Positions 1 through 13,690 are shown, counted from the first letter of the stretch. The stretch is 64,000 bases of DNA from Amblyomma americanum (GCF_052857255.1 NC_135502.1:153581868-153645867); one strand, 5' to 3'. Program-made: numbers and translations. Notes: a model not told the origin generated them from the sequence alone.

Positions 1-2566
1 ATAGAAGCGATATCGTTGGCGTTTATCAACTTCGTCCGGATTACACTGTTGACCAGATGACAGCATGGTTATTTTCTGGCGACCTGACTCTTCTAGCGAC
101 AATACCTGGAAGTCGCGGTGTGACGTCACCTGAGAGCACCACTATAAAACAAGCACCTCACCGTTTCGTATTCTGTGGGCACGATGGACGCGGACTGGCA
201 ATGACGCCTACGAGGACCTTGTTCTGCGTTCTGCAGGGCAATTTCCTGATCGGCGCATCTCCAGCAACGAGCGCCTACACGTGCAGGGATAGAAGCGATA
301 TCGTCGGCGTTTATCAACTTCGTCCAGATTACACTCGTGACCAGATGACAGCATGGTTATTTTCTGGCGACCTGGCTCTTCTTGCGACACCGCCTGGTTG
401 TCGAGGTGTGACGTCACCTGAGAGCACCAATATAAAAGAAGCTCCTCACCGGTTCGTATTCTGTGGACACGATGGACGCGGAATGGCAATGACGCTAACG
501 TGGACCTTGTTCTGTGTTCTGCAGGGCAATTTCCTGATCGGCGCATCTCCAGCAACGAGCGCCTACACGTGCAGGGATAGAAGCGATATCGTCGGCGTTT
601 ATACACTTCGTCCGGATCACACTGTTGACCAGATGACAACATTGTTATTTTGTCGGGACCTCGCTCTTCTAGCGACACCACCTGGTAGTCGCGGTGTGAC
701 GTCATCTGAGACCACCAATATATAAGAAGCACCTCATCGGTTCGTATTCTCTGGGCACGATGGACGCGGACTGGCAATGACGCTAACGAGGACCTTGTTC
801 TGCGTTATGCAAGGCATTTTCCAGATCGGCGCATCTACAGCAACGAGCGCCTACACGTGCTGGGATAGAAGCGATATCGTCGGCGTTTATCAACTTCGTC
901 CGGATTACACTGTTGACCAGATGACAGCATTGTTATATTCTCGGGACCTGGCTCTTCTAGCGAGACCACCTGGTAGCCGCGGTGTGACGTCACCTGAGAC
1001 CACCAATATACAAGAAGCACCTCATCGGTACGTATTCTGTGGGCACGATGGACGCGGACTGGCAATAACGCTAAAGAGGACCTTGTTCTGCGTTCTTCAG
1101 GGCATTTTCCTGATCGGCGTATCTACAGCAACGAGCGCCTACACGTGCGTGGATAGAAACGATATCGTCGGCGTTTATCGACTTCTTCCGTATTACACTG
1201 ATGACCAGATTACAGCATGGTTATTTTCTGGCGACCTGGCTCTTCTAGCGACACCACCTGGAAGTCGCGGTGTGACGTCACCGGTGAGCACCAATATAAA
1301 AGAAGCACCTCACCGGTTCGTATTATGTAGGCACGATAGACACGGACTGGCAATGACGCCTACGAGGACCTTGTTCTGCGTTCTGCAGGGCATTTTTCAG
1401 ATCGGCGCATCTACAGCAACGAGCGCGTACACATACTGGGATAGAAGCGATATCGTCGGCGTTTATCAATTTCGTCCAGATTACACTCTTGACCAGATGA
1501 CAGCATGGTTATTTTCTGGCGACCTGGCTCTTCTTGCGACACCGCCTGGTAGTCGCGGTGTGACGTCACCTGAGAGCACCAATATAAAAGAAGCTCCTCA
1601 CCGGTTCGTATTCTGTGGACACGATGGACGCGGAATGGCAATGACGCTAACGTGGACCTTATTCTGCGTTTTGCAGGGCATTTTCCAGATCGGCGCATCT
1701 ACAACAACGATCGGCTACACGTGCCGGGATAGAAGCGATATCGTTGGCGTTTATCAACTTCATCCGGATTACACTGTTGACCAGATGACAACATGGTTAT
1801 TTTCTGGCGACCTGACTCTTCTAGCGACACCACCTGGTAGTCGCGGTGTGACGTCATCTGAGACCACCAATATATAAGAAGCACCTCATCGGTTCGTGTG
1901 CTGTGGGTACCATGGACGCGGACTGGCAATGACGCTAACGAGGACCTTGTTCTGCGTTATGCAGGGCATTTTCCAGATCGGCGCATCTACAGCAACGAGC
2001 GCCTACACGTGCGGGGATAGAAGCGATATCGTTGGCGTTTATCAACTTCGTCCTGATTGCACTGTTGGCCAGATGACAGCATGGTTATTTTCTGGCGACC
2101 TGGCTCTTCTAGCGACACCACCTGGAAGTCGCGGTGTGACGTCACCTGGAGCACCATTATAAAAGAAGCACCTCACCGGTTCGTATTATGTAGGCACGAT
2201 AGACGCGGACTGGCAATGACGCCTACGAGGACCTTGTTCTGCGTTCTGCAGGGCATTTTTCAGATCGGCGCATCTACAGCAACGAGCGCGTACACATACT
2301 GGGATAGAAGCGATATCGTCGGCGTTTATCAATTTCGTCCAGATTACACTCTTGACCAGATGACAGCATGGTTATTTTCTGGCGACCTGGCTCTTCTTGC
2401 GACACCGCCTGGTTGTCGCGGTGTGACGTCACCTGAGAGCACCAATATAAAAGAAGCTCCTCACCGGTTCGTATTCTGTGGACACGATGGACGCGGAATG
2501 GCAATGACGCTAACGTGGACCTTATTCTGCGTTTTGCAGGGCATTTTCCAGATCGGCGCATCTACA
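1..2566 (+). repeat. Segmental copy A1 of the satellite
   Basis: Matches 4346-6911 at an offset of 4345 bp. The only difference I noticed is A at 1578 against C at 5923. The copy probably extends left of the window, because identity holds from base 1. It ends where GCATCTACAGCAACG at about 2558 faces GCATCTACAACAACG at about 6903. The offset equals 15 x 288 plus 25, which the indels between the copies explain exactly (plus 51, minus 22, minus 2, minus 1, minus 1). Confidence 0.93.
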
Positions 2567-2949
2567 GCAACGAGCGCCTACACGTGCGGGGATAGAAGCG
2601 ATGTCGTTGGCGTTTATCAACTTCGTCCGGATTACACTGTTGACCAGATGACAGCATTGATATTTTCTTGGGACCTGGCCTTTCTAGCGACACCACCTGG
2701 TAGTCGCGGTGTGACGTTACTTGAGACCACCAATATACAAGAAGCACGTCACCGGTTCGTATTCTGTGGCGACGATGGACGCGGACTGGCAATGACGCTA
2801 ACGAGGACCTTGTTCTGCGTTCTGCAGGGCATTTTCCTGATCGGCGCATCTGCAGCAACGAGCGCCTACACATGTTTGGATAGAAGCGATATCGTCGGCG
2901 TTTATCAACTTCGTCCGGATTACAGTTGACCAGATGACAGCATGGTGAT

Positions 2950-4154
2950 TTTCTGGCGACCTGGTAGTCGCGGTGTGACGTCACCCAAGAACACCACTAT
3001 AAAACAATCACCTCACCGGTTCGTCTTCTGCGGACACGATGGACGCGGACTGGCAATGACGCCTACGAGGACCTTTTTCTGCGTTCTGCAGGGCATTTTC
3101 CAGATCGGCGCATCTACAGCAACGAGCGGCTACCCGTGCGGGGATAGAAGCGATATCGTCGGAGTTTATACACTTCCTCCGGATCACCCTGTTGACCAGA
3201 TGACAACATTTTTATTTTCTCGGGACCTGGCTCTTCTAGCGACACCACCTGGTAGTCGCGGTGTGACGTCACCTGAGACCACCAATATACAAGAAGCACG
3301 TCACCGGTTCGTATTCTGTGGGTACGATGGACGCGGACTGGCAATGACGCTAACGAGGACATTGTTCTGCGTTATGCAGGGCATTTCCCATATCGGCGCA
3401 TCTACAGCAACGAGCGCCTACGCGTGCGGGCATAGAAGCGATATCGTCGGCGTTTAGCAACTTCGTCCGGATTACACTGTTGACCAGATGACAGCATTGT
3501 TATATTCTCGGGACCTGGCTCTTCTAGCGACACCACCTGGTAGTCGCGGTGTGGCGTCACCTGAGACCACCAATATACAAGAAGCACGTCATCGGTTCGT
3601 ATTCTGTAGGCACGATGGACGCTGACTGGCAATGACGCTAACGAGGACCTTGTTCTGCGTTATGCAGGGCATTTTCCTGCTCGGCGCATTTACAGCAACG
3701 AGCGCCTACACGTGCGGGGATAGAAGCGATATCATCGGCGTTATCAACTTCGTCCGGATTACACTGTTGACCAGATGACATGATGGTTATTTTCTGGCGA
3801 CCTGACTCTTCTTGCGACAATACCTGGAAGTCGCGGTGTGACGTCACCTGAGAGCACCACTATAAAAGAAGCACCTCACCGTTTCGTATTCTGTGGGCAC
3901 GATGGACGCGGACTGGCAATGACGTCTACGAGGACCTTTTTCTGCGTTCTGCAGGGCATTTTCCAGATCGGCGTATCTAGAGCAACGAGCGCCTAAATGT
4001 GCGGGGATAAAAGCGATATCGTCGGCGTTTATCAACTTCGTCCGGATTACACTGTTGACCACATGACAGCATGGTTATTTTCTGGCGACCTGGCTCTTCT
4101 AGCGACACCACCTGGTAGTCGCGGTGTGACGTCAACTGAGACCACCAATATATA
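2950..4154 (+). repeat. Segmental copy B1 of the satellite
   Basis: About 1.2 kb that matches 8162-9366 at an offset of 5212 bp. It starts at the monomer with the 22-bp internal deletion (ggcgacctggtagtcg) and includes the TAG-stop monomer at about 3454 and the TAAATG variant at about 3994. A few substitutions separate the copies, for example GGGCATAG at 3428 against GGGGATAG at 8640. The offset exceeds that of copy A by 867 bp (three monomers plus 3 bp), so copies A and B belong to one duplicated block with a three-monomer insertion in the second copy. Confidence 0.88.
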
Positions 4155-4210
4155 AGAAGCACCTGGTAGTCGCGATGTGACGTCACCCAAGAACACCACT
4201 ATAAAAGAAG
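4109..4210 (+). repeat. 51-bp partial-monomer duplication junction
   Basis: Here the sequence passes from monomer position 159 (TATAAGAAGCACCT) straight back to position 109 (GGTAGTCGCGATG), so positions 109-159 are present twice in a row, as two differing versions. The five bases CACCT lie at both switch points (positions 104-108 and 155-159), which suggests microhomology-mediated slippage or unequal exchange. As a result two TGACGTCA sites lie about 50 bp apart (about 4128 and 4178) instead of 288 bp. I noticed no other junction like it in the window. Confidence 0.85.
4178..4207 (+). promoter_or_regulatory. CRE plus TATA-box-like module (example of a per-monomer motif)
   Basis: TGACGTCA at 4178-4185, a full palindromic cAMP-response element (CREB/ATF bZIP site), is followed after 14 bp by TATAAAAG at 4200-4207, a perfect match to the TATA-box consensus. 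The same arrangement occurs in every monomer of the KNTT/ESTT-type subfamilies (for instance 121-150). The other main subfamily has TATACAAG, which is not a good TATA box. The pairing is seen in the sequence. Promoter activity is inference. Confidence 0.35.
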
Positions 4211-4345
4211 CACCTCACCGGTTCGTATTATGTGGGCACGATGGACGCGGACTGGCAATGACGCCTACGAGGACCTTGTTCTGCGTTCTGCAGGGCATTT
4301 TCCAGATAGGCGCATCTACAGCAACGAGCGGCTACACGTGCGGGG

Positions 4346-6911
4346 ATAGAAGCGATATCGTTGGCGTTTATCAACTTCGTCCGGATTACACTGTTGACCA
4401 GATGACAGCATGGTTATTTTCTGGCGACCTGACTCTTCTAGCGACAATACCTGGAAGTCGCGGTGTGACGTCACCTGAGAGCACCACTATAAAACAAGCA
4501 CCTCACCGTTTCGTATTCTGTGGGCACGATGGACGCGGACTGGCAATGACGCCTACGAGGACCTTGTTCTGCGTTCTGCAGGGCAATTTCCTGATCGGCG
4601 CATCTCCAGCAACGAGCGCCTACACGTGCAGGGATAGAAGCGATATCGTCGGCGTTTATCAACTTCGTCCAGATTACACTCGTGACCAGATGACAGCATG
4701 GTTATTTTCTGGCGACCTGGCTCTTCTTGCGACACCGCCTGGTTGTCGAGGTGTGACGTCACCTGAGAGCACCAATATAAAAGAAGCTCCTCACCGGTTC
4801 GTATTCTGTGGACACGATGGACGCGGAATGGCAATGACGCTAACGTGGACCTTGTTCTGTGTTCTGCAGGGCAATTTCCTGATCGGCGCATCTCCAGCAA
4901 CGAGCGCCTACACGTGCAGGGATAGAAGCGATATCGTCGGCGTTTATACACTTCGTCCGGATCACACTGTTGACCAGATGACAACATTGTTATTTTGTCG
5001 GGACCTCGCTCTTCTAGCGACACCACCTGGTAGTCGCGGTGTGACGTCATCTGAGACCACCAATATATAAGAAGCACCTCATCGGTTCGTATTCTCTGGG
5101 CACGATGGACGCGGACTGGCAATGACGCTAACGAGGACCTTGTTCTGCGTTATGCAAGGCATTTTCCAGATCGGCGCATCTACAGCAACGAGCGCCTACA
5201 CGTGCTGGGATAGAAGCGATATCGTCGGCGTTTATCAACTTCGTCCGGATTACACTGTTGACCAGATGACAGCATTGTTATATTCTCGGGACCTGGCTCT
5301 TCTAGCGAGACCACCTGGTAGCCGCGGTGTGACGTCACCTGAGACCACCAATATACAAGAAGCACCTCATCGGTACGTATTCTGTGGGCACGATGGACGC
5401 GGACTGGCAATAACGCTAAAGAGGACCTTGTTCTGCGTTCTTCAGGGCATTTTCCTGATCGGCGTATCTACAGCAACGAGCGCCTACACGTGCGTGGATA
5501 GAAACGATATCGTCGGCGTTTATCGACTTCTTCCGTATTACACTGATGACCAGATTACAGCATGGTTATTTTCTGGCGACCTGGCTCTTCTAGCGACACC
5601 ACCTGGAAGTCGCGGTGTGACGTCACCGGTGAGCACCAATATAAAAGAAGCACCTCACCGGTTCGTATTATGTAGGCACGATAGACACGGACTGGCAATG
5701 ACGCCTACGAGGACCTTGTTCTGCGTTCTGCAGGGCATTTTTCAGATCGGCGCATCTACAGCAACGAGCGCGTACACATACTGGGATAGAAGCGATATCG
5801 TCGGCGTTTATCAATTTCGTCCAGATTACACTCTTGACCAGATGACAGCATGGTTATTTTCTGGCGACCTGGCTCTTCTTGCGACACCGCCTGGTAGTCG
5901 CGGTGTGACGTCACCTGAGAGCCCCAATATAAAAGAAGCTCCTCACCGGTTCGTATTCTGTGGACACGATGGACGCGGAATGGCAATGACGCTAACGTGG
6001 ACCTTATTCTGCGTTTTGCAGGGCATTTTCCAGATCGGCGCATCTACAACAACGATCGGCTACACGTGCCGGGATAGAAGCGATATCGTTGGCGTTTATC
6101 AACTTCATCCGGATTACACTGTTGACCAGATGACAACATGGTTATTTTCTGGCGACCTGACTCTTCTAGCGACACCACCTGGTAGTCGCGGTGTGACGTC
6201 ATCTGAGACCACCAATATATAAGAAGCACCTCATCGGTTCGTGTGCTGTGGGTACCATGGACGCGGACTGGCAATGACGCTAACGAGGACCTTGTTCTGC
6301 GTTATGCAGGGCATTTTCCAGATCGGCGCATCTACAGCAACGAGCGCCTACACGTGCGGGGATAGAAGCGATATCGTTGGCGTTTATCAACTTCGTCCTG
6401 ATTGCACTGTTGGCCAGATGACAGCATGGTTATTTTCTGGCGACCTGGCTCTTCTAGCGACACCACCTGGAAGTCGCGGTGTGACGTCACCTGGAGCACC
6501 ATTATAAAAGAAGCACCTCACCGGTTCGTATTATGTAGGCACGATAGACGCGGACTGGCAATGACGCCTACGAGGACCTTGTTCTGCGTTCTGCAGGGCA
6601 TTTTTCAGATCGGCGCATCTACAGCAACGAGCGCGTACACATACTGGGATAGAAGCGATATCGTCGGCGTTTATCAATTTCGTCCAGATTACACTCTTGA
6701 CCAGATGACAGCATGGTTATTTTCTGGCGACCTGGCTCTTCTTGCGACACCGCCTGGTTGTCGCGGTGTGACGTCACCTGAGAGCACCAATATAAAAGAA
6801 GCTCCTCACCGGTTCGTATTCTGTGGACACGATGGACGCGGAATGGCAATGACGCTAACGTGGACCTTATTCTGCGTTTTGCAGGGCATTTTCCAGATCG
6901 GCGCATCTACA
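4346..6911 (+). repeat. Segmental copy A2 of the satellite
   Basis: Second copy of 1-2566, offset 4345 bp, almost identical over about 2.57 kb (about nine monomers). The near-identity means the duplication is young compared with the general divergence between adjacent monomers. After 6911 it runs into a different monomer series, which adds about three monomers relative to the region following A1. Confidence 0.93.
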
Positions 6912-8161
6912 ACAACGATCGGCCACACGTGCCGGGATAGAAGCGATATCGTTGGCGTTTATCAACTTCATCCGGATTACACTGTTGACCAGATGACAGG
7001 ATTGTTATTTTCTTGGGACCTGGCCCTTCTAGCGAGACCACCTGGTAGTTGCGGTGTGACGTCACTTGAGACCACCAATATACAAGAAGCACGTCACCGG
7101 TTCGTATTCTGTGGGCACGATGGACGCGGACTGGCAATGACGCTAACGAGGACATTGTTCTGTGTTCTGCAGGGCATTTTCCTGATCGGCGCATCTGCAG
7201 CAACGAGCGCTTACACATGCTGGGATAGAAGCGATATCGTCGGCGTTTATCAACTTCGTCCGGATTAGAGTTGACCAGATGACAGCATGGTTATTTTCTG
7301 GCGACCTGGTTCTTCTAGCGACACCACCTGGTAGTAGTCGCGGTGTGACGTCACCCAAGAACACCACTATAAAACAATCACCTCACCGGTTCGTATTATG
7401 TGGGTACGATGGACGCGGACTGGCAATGACGCTAACGAGGACCTTGTTCTGCGTTATGCAGGGCATTTTCCAGATCGGCGCATCTACAGCAACGAGCGCC
7501 TACACGTGCGGGGATAGAAGCGATATCGTCGGCGTTTATCAACTTCGTCCGGATTACACTTTTGACCAGATGACAGCATTGTTGTATTCTCGGGACCTGG
7601 CTCTTCTAGCGACACCACCTGGTAGTCGCGGTGTGACGTCACCTGAGACCACCAATATACAAGAAGCACCTCACCGGTTCGTATTCTGTGGACACGATGG
7701 ACGCGGAATGGCAATGACGCTAACGTGGACCTTATTCTGCGTTTTGCAGGGCATTTTCCAGATCGGCGCATCTACAACAACGATCGGCTACACGTGCCGG
7801 GATAGAAGCGATATCGTTGGCGTTTATCAACTTCATCCGGATTACACTGTTGACCAGATGACAGCATTGTTATTTTACTGGGACCTGGCCCTTCTAGCGA
7901 GACCACCTGGTAGTTGCGATGTGACGTCACTTGAGACCACCATTATACAAGAAGCACGTCACCGGTTCGTATTCTGTGGGCACGATGGACGCGGACTGGC
8001 AATGACGCTAACGAGGACATTGTTCTGTGTTCTGCAGGGCATTTTCCTGATCGGCGCATCTGCAGCAACGAGCGCTTACACATGCTGGGATAGAAGCGAT
8101 ATCGTCGGCGTTTATCAACTTCGTCCGGATTACACTGTTTACCAGATGACAACATGGTTAT

Positions 8162-9366
8162 TTTCTGGCGACCTGGTAGTCGCGGTGTGACGTCACCCAA
8201 GAACACCACTATAAAACAATCACCTCACCGGTTCGTCTTCTGCGGACACGATGGACGCGGACTGGCAATGACGCCTACGAGGACCTTTTTCTGCGTTCTG
8301 CAGGGCATTTTCCAGATCGGCGCATCTGCAGCAACGAGCGGCTACCCGTGCGGGGATAGAAGCGATATCGTCGGAGTTTATACACTTCCTCCGGATCACC
8401 CTGTTGACCAGATGACAACATTTTTATTTTCTCGGGACCTGGCTCTTCTAGCGACACCACCTGGTAGTCGCGGTGTGACGTCACCTGAGACCACCAATAT
8501 ACAAGAAGCACGTCACCGGTTCGTATTCTGTGGGTACGATGGACGCGGACTGGCAATGACGCTAACGAGGACATTGTTCTGCGTTATGCAGGGCATTTCC
8601 CATATCGGCGCATCTACAGCAACGAGCGCCTACGCGTGCGGGGATAGAAGCGATATCGTCGGCGTTTAGCAACTTCGTCCGGATTACACTGTTGACCAGA
8701 TGACAGCATTGTTATATTCTCGGGACCTGGCTCTTCTAGCGACACCACCTGGTAGTCGCGGTGTGGCGTCGCCTGAGACCACCAATATACAAGAAGCACG
8801 TCATCGGTTCGTATTCTGTAGGCACGATGGACGCTGACTGGCAATGACGCTAACGAGGACCTTGTTCTGCGTTATGCAGGGCATTTTCCTGCTCGGCGCA
8901 TTTACAGCAACGAGCGCCTACACGTGCGGGGATAGAAGCGATATCATCGGCGTTATCAACTTCGTCCGGATTACACTGTTGACCAGATGACATGATGGTT
9001 ATTTTCTGGCGACCTGACTCTTCTTGCGACAATACCTGGAAGTCGCGGTGTGACGTCACCTGAGAGAACCACTATAAAAGAAGCACCTCACCGTTTCGTA
9101 TTCTGTGGGCACGATGGACGCGGACTGGCAATGACGTCTACGAGGACCTTTTTCTGCGTTCTGCAGGGCATTTTCCAGATCGGCGTATCTAGAGCAACGA
9201 GCGCCTAAATGTGCGGGGATAAAAGCGATATCGTCGGCGTTTATCAACTTCGTCCGGATTACACTGTTGACCACATGACAGCATGGTTATTTTCTGGCGA
9301 CCTTGCTCTTCTAGCGACACCACCTGGTAGTCGCGGTGTGACGTCAACTGAGACCACCAATATACA
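8162..9366 (+). repeat. Segmental copy B2 of the satellite
   Basis: Second copy of 2950-4154, offset 5212 bp, sharing the 22-bp deletion, the TAG and TAA variants and the one-base deletion in gcgttatcaac. Identity ends where TATATAAG (about 4149) faces TATACAAG (about 9361). This is just before the 51-bp partial duplication that follows B1 only. Confidence 0.88.
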
Positions 9367-12300
9367 AGAAGCACCTCACCGGCTCGTATTCTGTGGGCAC
9401 GATGGACGCGGACTGGCAATGACGCCTACGAGGACCTTGTTCTGCGTTCTGCAGGGCAATTTCCTGCTCGGCGCATCTACAGCAACGAGCGCCTACACGT
9501 GCGGGGATAGAAGCGATATCGTCGGCGTTTAGCAACTTCGTCCGGATTACACTGTTGACCAGATGACAGCATTGTTATATTCTAGGGACCTGGCTCTTCT
9601 AGCGACACCACCTGGTAGTCGCGGTGTGGCGTCACCTGAGACCACGAATATACAAGAAGCACGTCATCGGTTCGTATTCTGTAGGCACGATGGACGCTGA
9701 CTGGCAATGACGCTAACGAGGACCTTGTTCTGCGTTATGCAGGGCATTTTCCATATCGGCGCATCTACAGCAACGAGCGCCTACACGTGCGGGGATAGAA
9801 GCGATATCGTCGGCGTTTATCAACTTCGTCCGGATTACACTGTTGACCAGATGACAGCATTGTTATATTCTCGGGACCTGGCTCTTCTAGCGACACCACC
9901 TGGTAGTCGCGGTTTGACGTCACCTGAGACCACCAATATACAAGAAGCACGTCACCGGTTCGTATTCTGTGGGTACGATGGACGCGGACTGGCAATGACG
10001 CTAACGAGGACATTGTTCTGCGTTATGCAGGGCATTTTCCATATCGGCGCATCTACAGCAACGAGCGCCCACGCGTCCGGGGATCGAAGCGATTTCGTCG
10101 GCGTTTAGCAACTTCGTCCGGATTACACTGTTGACCAGATGACAGCATGGATATTTTCTGGCGACCTGACTCTTCTAGCGACAATACCTGGAAGTCGCGG
10201 TGTGACGTCACCTGAGAGCACCACTATAAAACAAGCACCTCACCGTTTCGTATTCTGTGGGCACGATGGACGCGGACTGGCAATGACGCCTACGAGGACC
10301 TTGTTCTGCGTTCTGCAGGGCAATTTCCTGATCGGCGCATCTCCAGCAACGAGCGCCTACACGTGCAGGGATAGAAGCGATATCGTCGGCGTTTATCAAC
10401 TTCGTCCGGATTACACTGTTGACCAGATGACAGCATTGTTATTTTCTTTGGACCTGGCCCTTCTAGCGACACCACCTGGTAGCCGCGGTGTGACGTCACT
10501 TGAGACCACCAATATACAAGAAGCACCTCATCGGTTCGTATTCGGTGGGCACGATGGACGCGGTCTGCCAATGACGCTAACGAGGACCTTGTTCTGCGTT
10601 CTGCAGGGCATTTTCCTGATCGGCGCATCTCCAGCAACGAGCGCCTACACGTGCAGGGATAGAAGCGATATCGTCGGAGTATATACACTTCGTCCGGATC
10701 ACACTGTTGACCAGATGACAACATTGTTATTTTCTCGAGACCTCCCTCTTATAGCGACACCACCTGGTAGTCGCGGTGTGACGTCATCTGAGACCACCAA
10801 TATATAAGAAGCACCTCATCGGTTCGTATTCTGTGGGTACGATGGACGCGGACTGGCAATGACACTAACGAGGACGTTGTTCTGCGTTATGCAGGGCATT
10901 TTCCAGATCGGCGCATCTACAGCAACGAGCGCCTACACGTGCTGGGATAGAAGCGATATCGTCGGCGTTTATCAACTTCGTCCGGATTACACTGTTGACC
11001 AGATGACAGCATTGTTATATTCTCGGGACCTGGCTCTTCTAGCGACACCACCTGGTAGTCGCGATGTGCCGTCACCTAAGAACACCACTATAAAAGAAGC
11101 ACCTCACAGCTTGGTATTATGTGGGCACGATGGACGCGGACTGGCAATGACGCCGACGAGGACCTTGTTCTGCGTTCTGCAGGGCAGTTTCCAGATCGGC
11201 GCATCTACAGCAACGAGCGGCTACACGTGAGGGGATAGAAGCGATATCGTTGGCGTTTATCAACTTCGTCCGTATTACACTGTTGACAAGATGACAGCAT
11301 GGTTTTTTTCTGGCGACCTGACTCTTCTAGCGACAATACCTGGAAATCGCGGTGTGACGTCACCTGAGAGCACCACTACAAAACAAGCACCTCACCGTTT
11401 CGTATTCTGTGGGCACGATGGACGCGGACTGGCAATAACACCTACGAGGACCTTGTTCTGCGTTCTGCAGGGCAATTTCCTGATCGGCGCATCTATTGCA
11501 ACGAGCGCCTACACGTGCAGGGATAGAAGCGATATCGTCGGCGTTTATCAACTTCGTCCAGATTACACTGTTGACCAGATGACAGCATTGTTATTTTCTT
11601 GGGACCTGGCCCTTCTAGCGACACCACCTGGTAGTCGAGGTGTGCCGTCACCCAAGAACACCACTATAAAAGAAGCACCTCACAGCTTCGTATTATGTGG
11701 GCACGATGGACGCGGACTGGCAATGACGCCTACGAGGACCTTGTTCTGCGTTCTGCAGGGCATTTTCCAGATCGGCGCATCTACAGCAACGAGCGCCTAC
11801 ACATGCTGGGATAGAAGCGATATCGTAGGCGTTTATCAACTTCGTCCGGATTACAGTTGACCAGATGACAGCATGGTTATTTTCTGGCGACCTGGCTCTT
11901 CTAGCGACACCACCTGGTAGTCGCGGTGTGACGTCACCCAAGAACACCACTATAAAACAATCACCTCACCGGTTCGTCTTCTGCGGTCACGATGGACGCG
12001 GACTGGCAATGACGCCTACGAGGACCTTGCTCTGCGTTCTGCAGGGCATTTTCCAGATCGGCGCATCTACAGCAACGAGCGGCTACACGTGCGGGGATAG
12101 AAGCGATATCGTCGGAGTTTATACACTTCGTCCGGATCACCCTGTTGACCAGATGACAACATTGTTATTTTCTCGGGACCTGGCTCTTCTAGCGACACCA
12201 CCTGGTAGTCACGGTGTGACGTTACCTGAAACCACCAATATATAAGAAGCACCTCATCGGTTCGTATTCTGTGGGCACGATGGATGCGGACTGCCAATGA

Positions 12301-13605
12301 CGCTAACGAGGACCTTGTTCTGCGTTATGCAGGGCATTTTCCAGATCGGCGCATCTACAGCAACGAGTGCCTACACGTGCGGGGATAGAAGCGATATCGT
12401 CGGCGTTTATCAACTTCTTCCGGATTACACTGTTGACCAGATGACAGCATGGTTATTTTCTGGCGACCGGGCTCTTCTAGCGACACCATCTGGTAGTCGT
12501 GGTGTGACGTCACCTGAGACCACCAATATACAAGAAGCACCTTACCGGTTCGTCTTCTGTGGGCACGATGGACGCGGACTGGCAATGACGCCTACGAGGA
12601 CCTTTTTTTTGCGTTCTGCAGGGCATTTTCCAGATCGGCGCATCTAAAGCAACGAGCACCTACACGTGCGGGGATAGAAGCGATATCGTCGGCGTTTAGC
12701 AACTTCGTCCGGATTACACTGTTGACCAGATGACAGCATTGTTATTTTCTTGGGACCTGGCCCTTCTAGCGACACCACCTGGTAGTCGCGGTGTGACGTC
12801 ACTTGAGACAACCAATATACAAGAAGCACGTCACCGGTTCGTATTCTGTTGGCACGATGGATGCGGACTGCCAATGACGCTAACGAGGACCTTGTTCTGC
12901 GTTATGCAGGGCATTTTCCAGATCGGCGCATCTACAGCAACGAGTGCCTACACGTGCGGGGATAGAAGCGATATCGTCGGCGTTTATCAACTTCTTCCGG
13001 ATTACACTGTTGACCAGATGACAGCACGGTTATTTTCTGGCGACCGGGCTCTTCTAGCGACACCATCTGGTAGTCGTGGTGTGACGTCACCTGAGACAAC
13101 CAATATACAAGAAGCACCTTACCGGTTCGTCTTCTATGGACACGATAGACGCGGACTGGCAATGACGCCTACGAGGACCTTGTTCTGCGTTCTGCAGGGC
13201 ATTTTCCAGATCGGCGCATCTACAGCAACGAGCGGCTACCCGTGCGGCGATAGAAGCGATATCGTCGGAGTTTATACGCTTCGTCCGGATCACCCTGTTG
13301 ACCCGATGACAACATTGTTATTTTCTCGGGACCTGGCTCTTCTAGCGACACCACCTGGTAGTCGCGGTGTGACGTCACCTGAGACCACCAATATACAAGA
13401 AGCACGTCACCGGTTCGTATTCTGTGGGTACGATGGACGCGGACTGGCAATGACGCTAACGAGGACCTTGTTCTGCGTTATGCAGGGCATTTTCCAGATC
13501 GGCGCATCTACAGCCACTAGCGCCTACACGTGCGGGGATAGAAGCGATTTCGTCGGCGTTTAGCAACTTCGTCCGGATTACACTGTTGACCAGATGACAG
13601 CATTG

Positions 13606-13608
13606 TTA
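13606..13608. repeat. Target-site duplication TTA, left
   Basis: TTA directly before the transposon. The uninterrupted monomer reads cattgTTAtattctcggg, and removing the element together with one TTA restores it exactly. Confidence 0.85.
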
Positions 13609-13645
13609 TACCCCTGTCACACGGGCACTTTCGATCCTCATTGAG
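13609..13645 (+). repeat. Transposon left terminal inverted repeat
   Basis: 37 bp, perfectly complementary to 14378-14414. It begins TACCCCTGTCACACGG and ends CCTCATTGAG. The next base breaks the match (C on the left, T on the complemented right). Confidence 0.95.
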
Positions 13646-13690
13646 CTCGATTTGCATCGAGATTTTCGAGCACGCTCGAAACATCCGTTG

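Larger units (their letters stand above)
1..13608 (+). repeat. 288-bp satellite array, left segment (about 47 monomers)
   Basis: Continuous head-to-tail tandem repeat. The landmark GATAGAAGCGATATCGT recurs every 288 bp, for example near 2, 290 and 578. The window opens at monomer position 2 if the G of GATAGAAGC is position 1. Neighbouring monomers differ by scattered substitutions that fall into linked subfamilies, while distant monomers can be almost identical, as expected for unequal crossing-over and gene conversion. Small indels break the 288-bp phase: minus 1 at about 2150, minus 2 at about 2924, minus 22 at about 2964, plus 51 at about 4160 and plus 3 (a TAG duplication) at about 7335. 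All long open frames here are read-through of the repeat, and stops (TAG at about 3454, 8666, 9529 and 10105) interrupt them. No unique sequence is present. Confidence 0.98.

Noticed and set aside
1..288. CENP-B-box-like sequence CTTCGTCCGGATTAC in each monomer
   Set aside because: Only the TTCG start matches. The required A at position 10 and the CGGG core are missing, so I do not claim a centromere-protein site.
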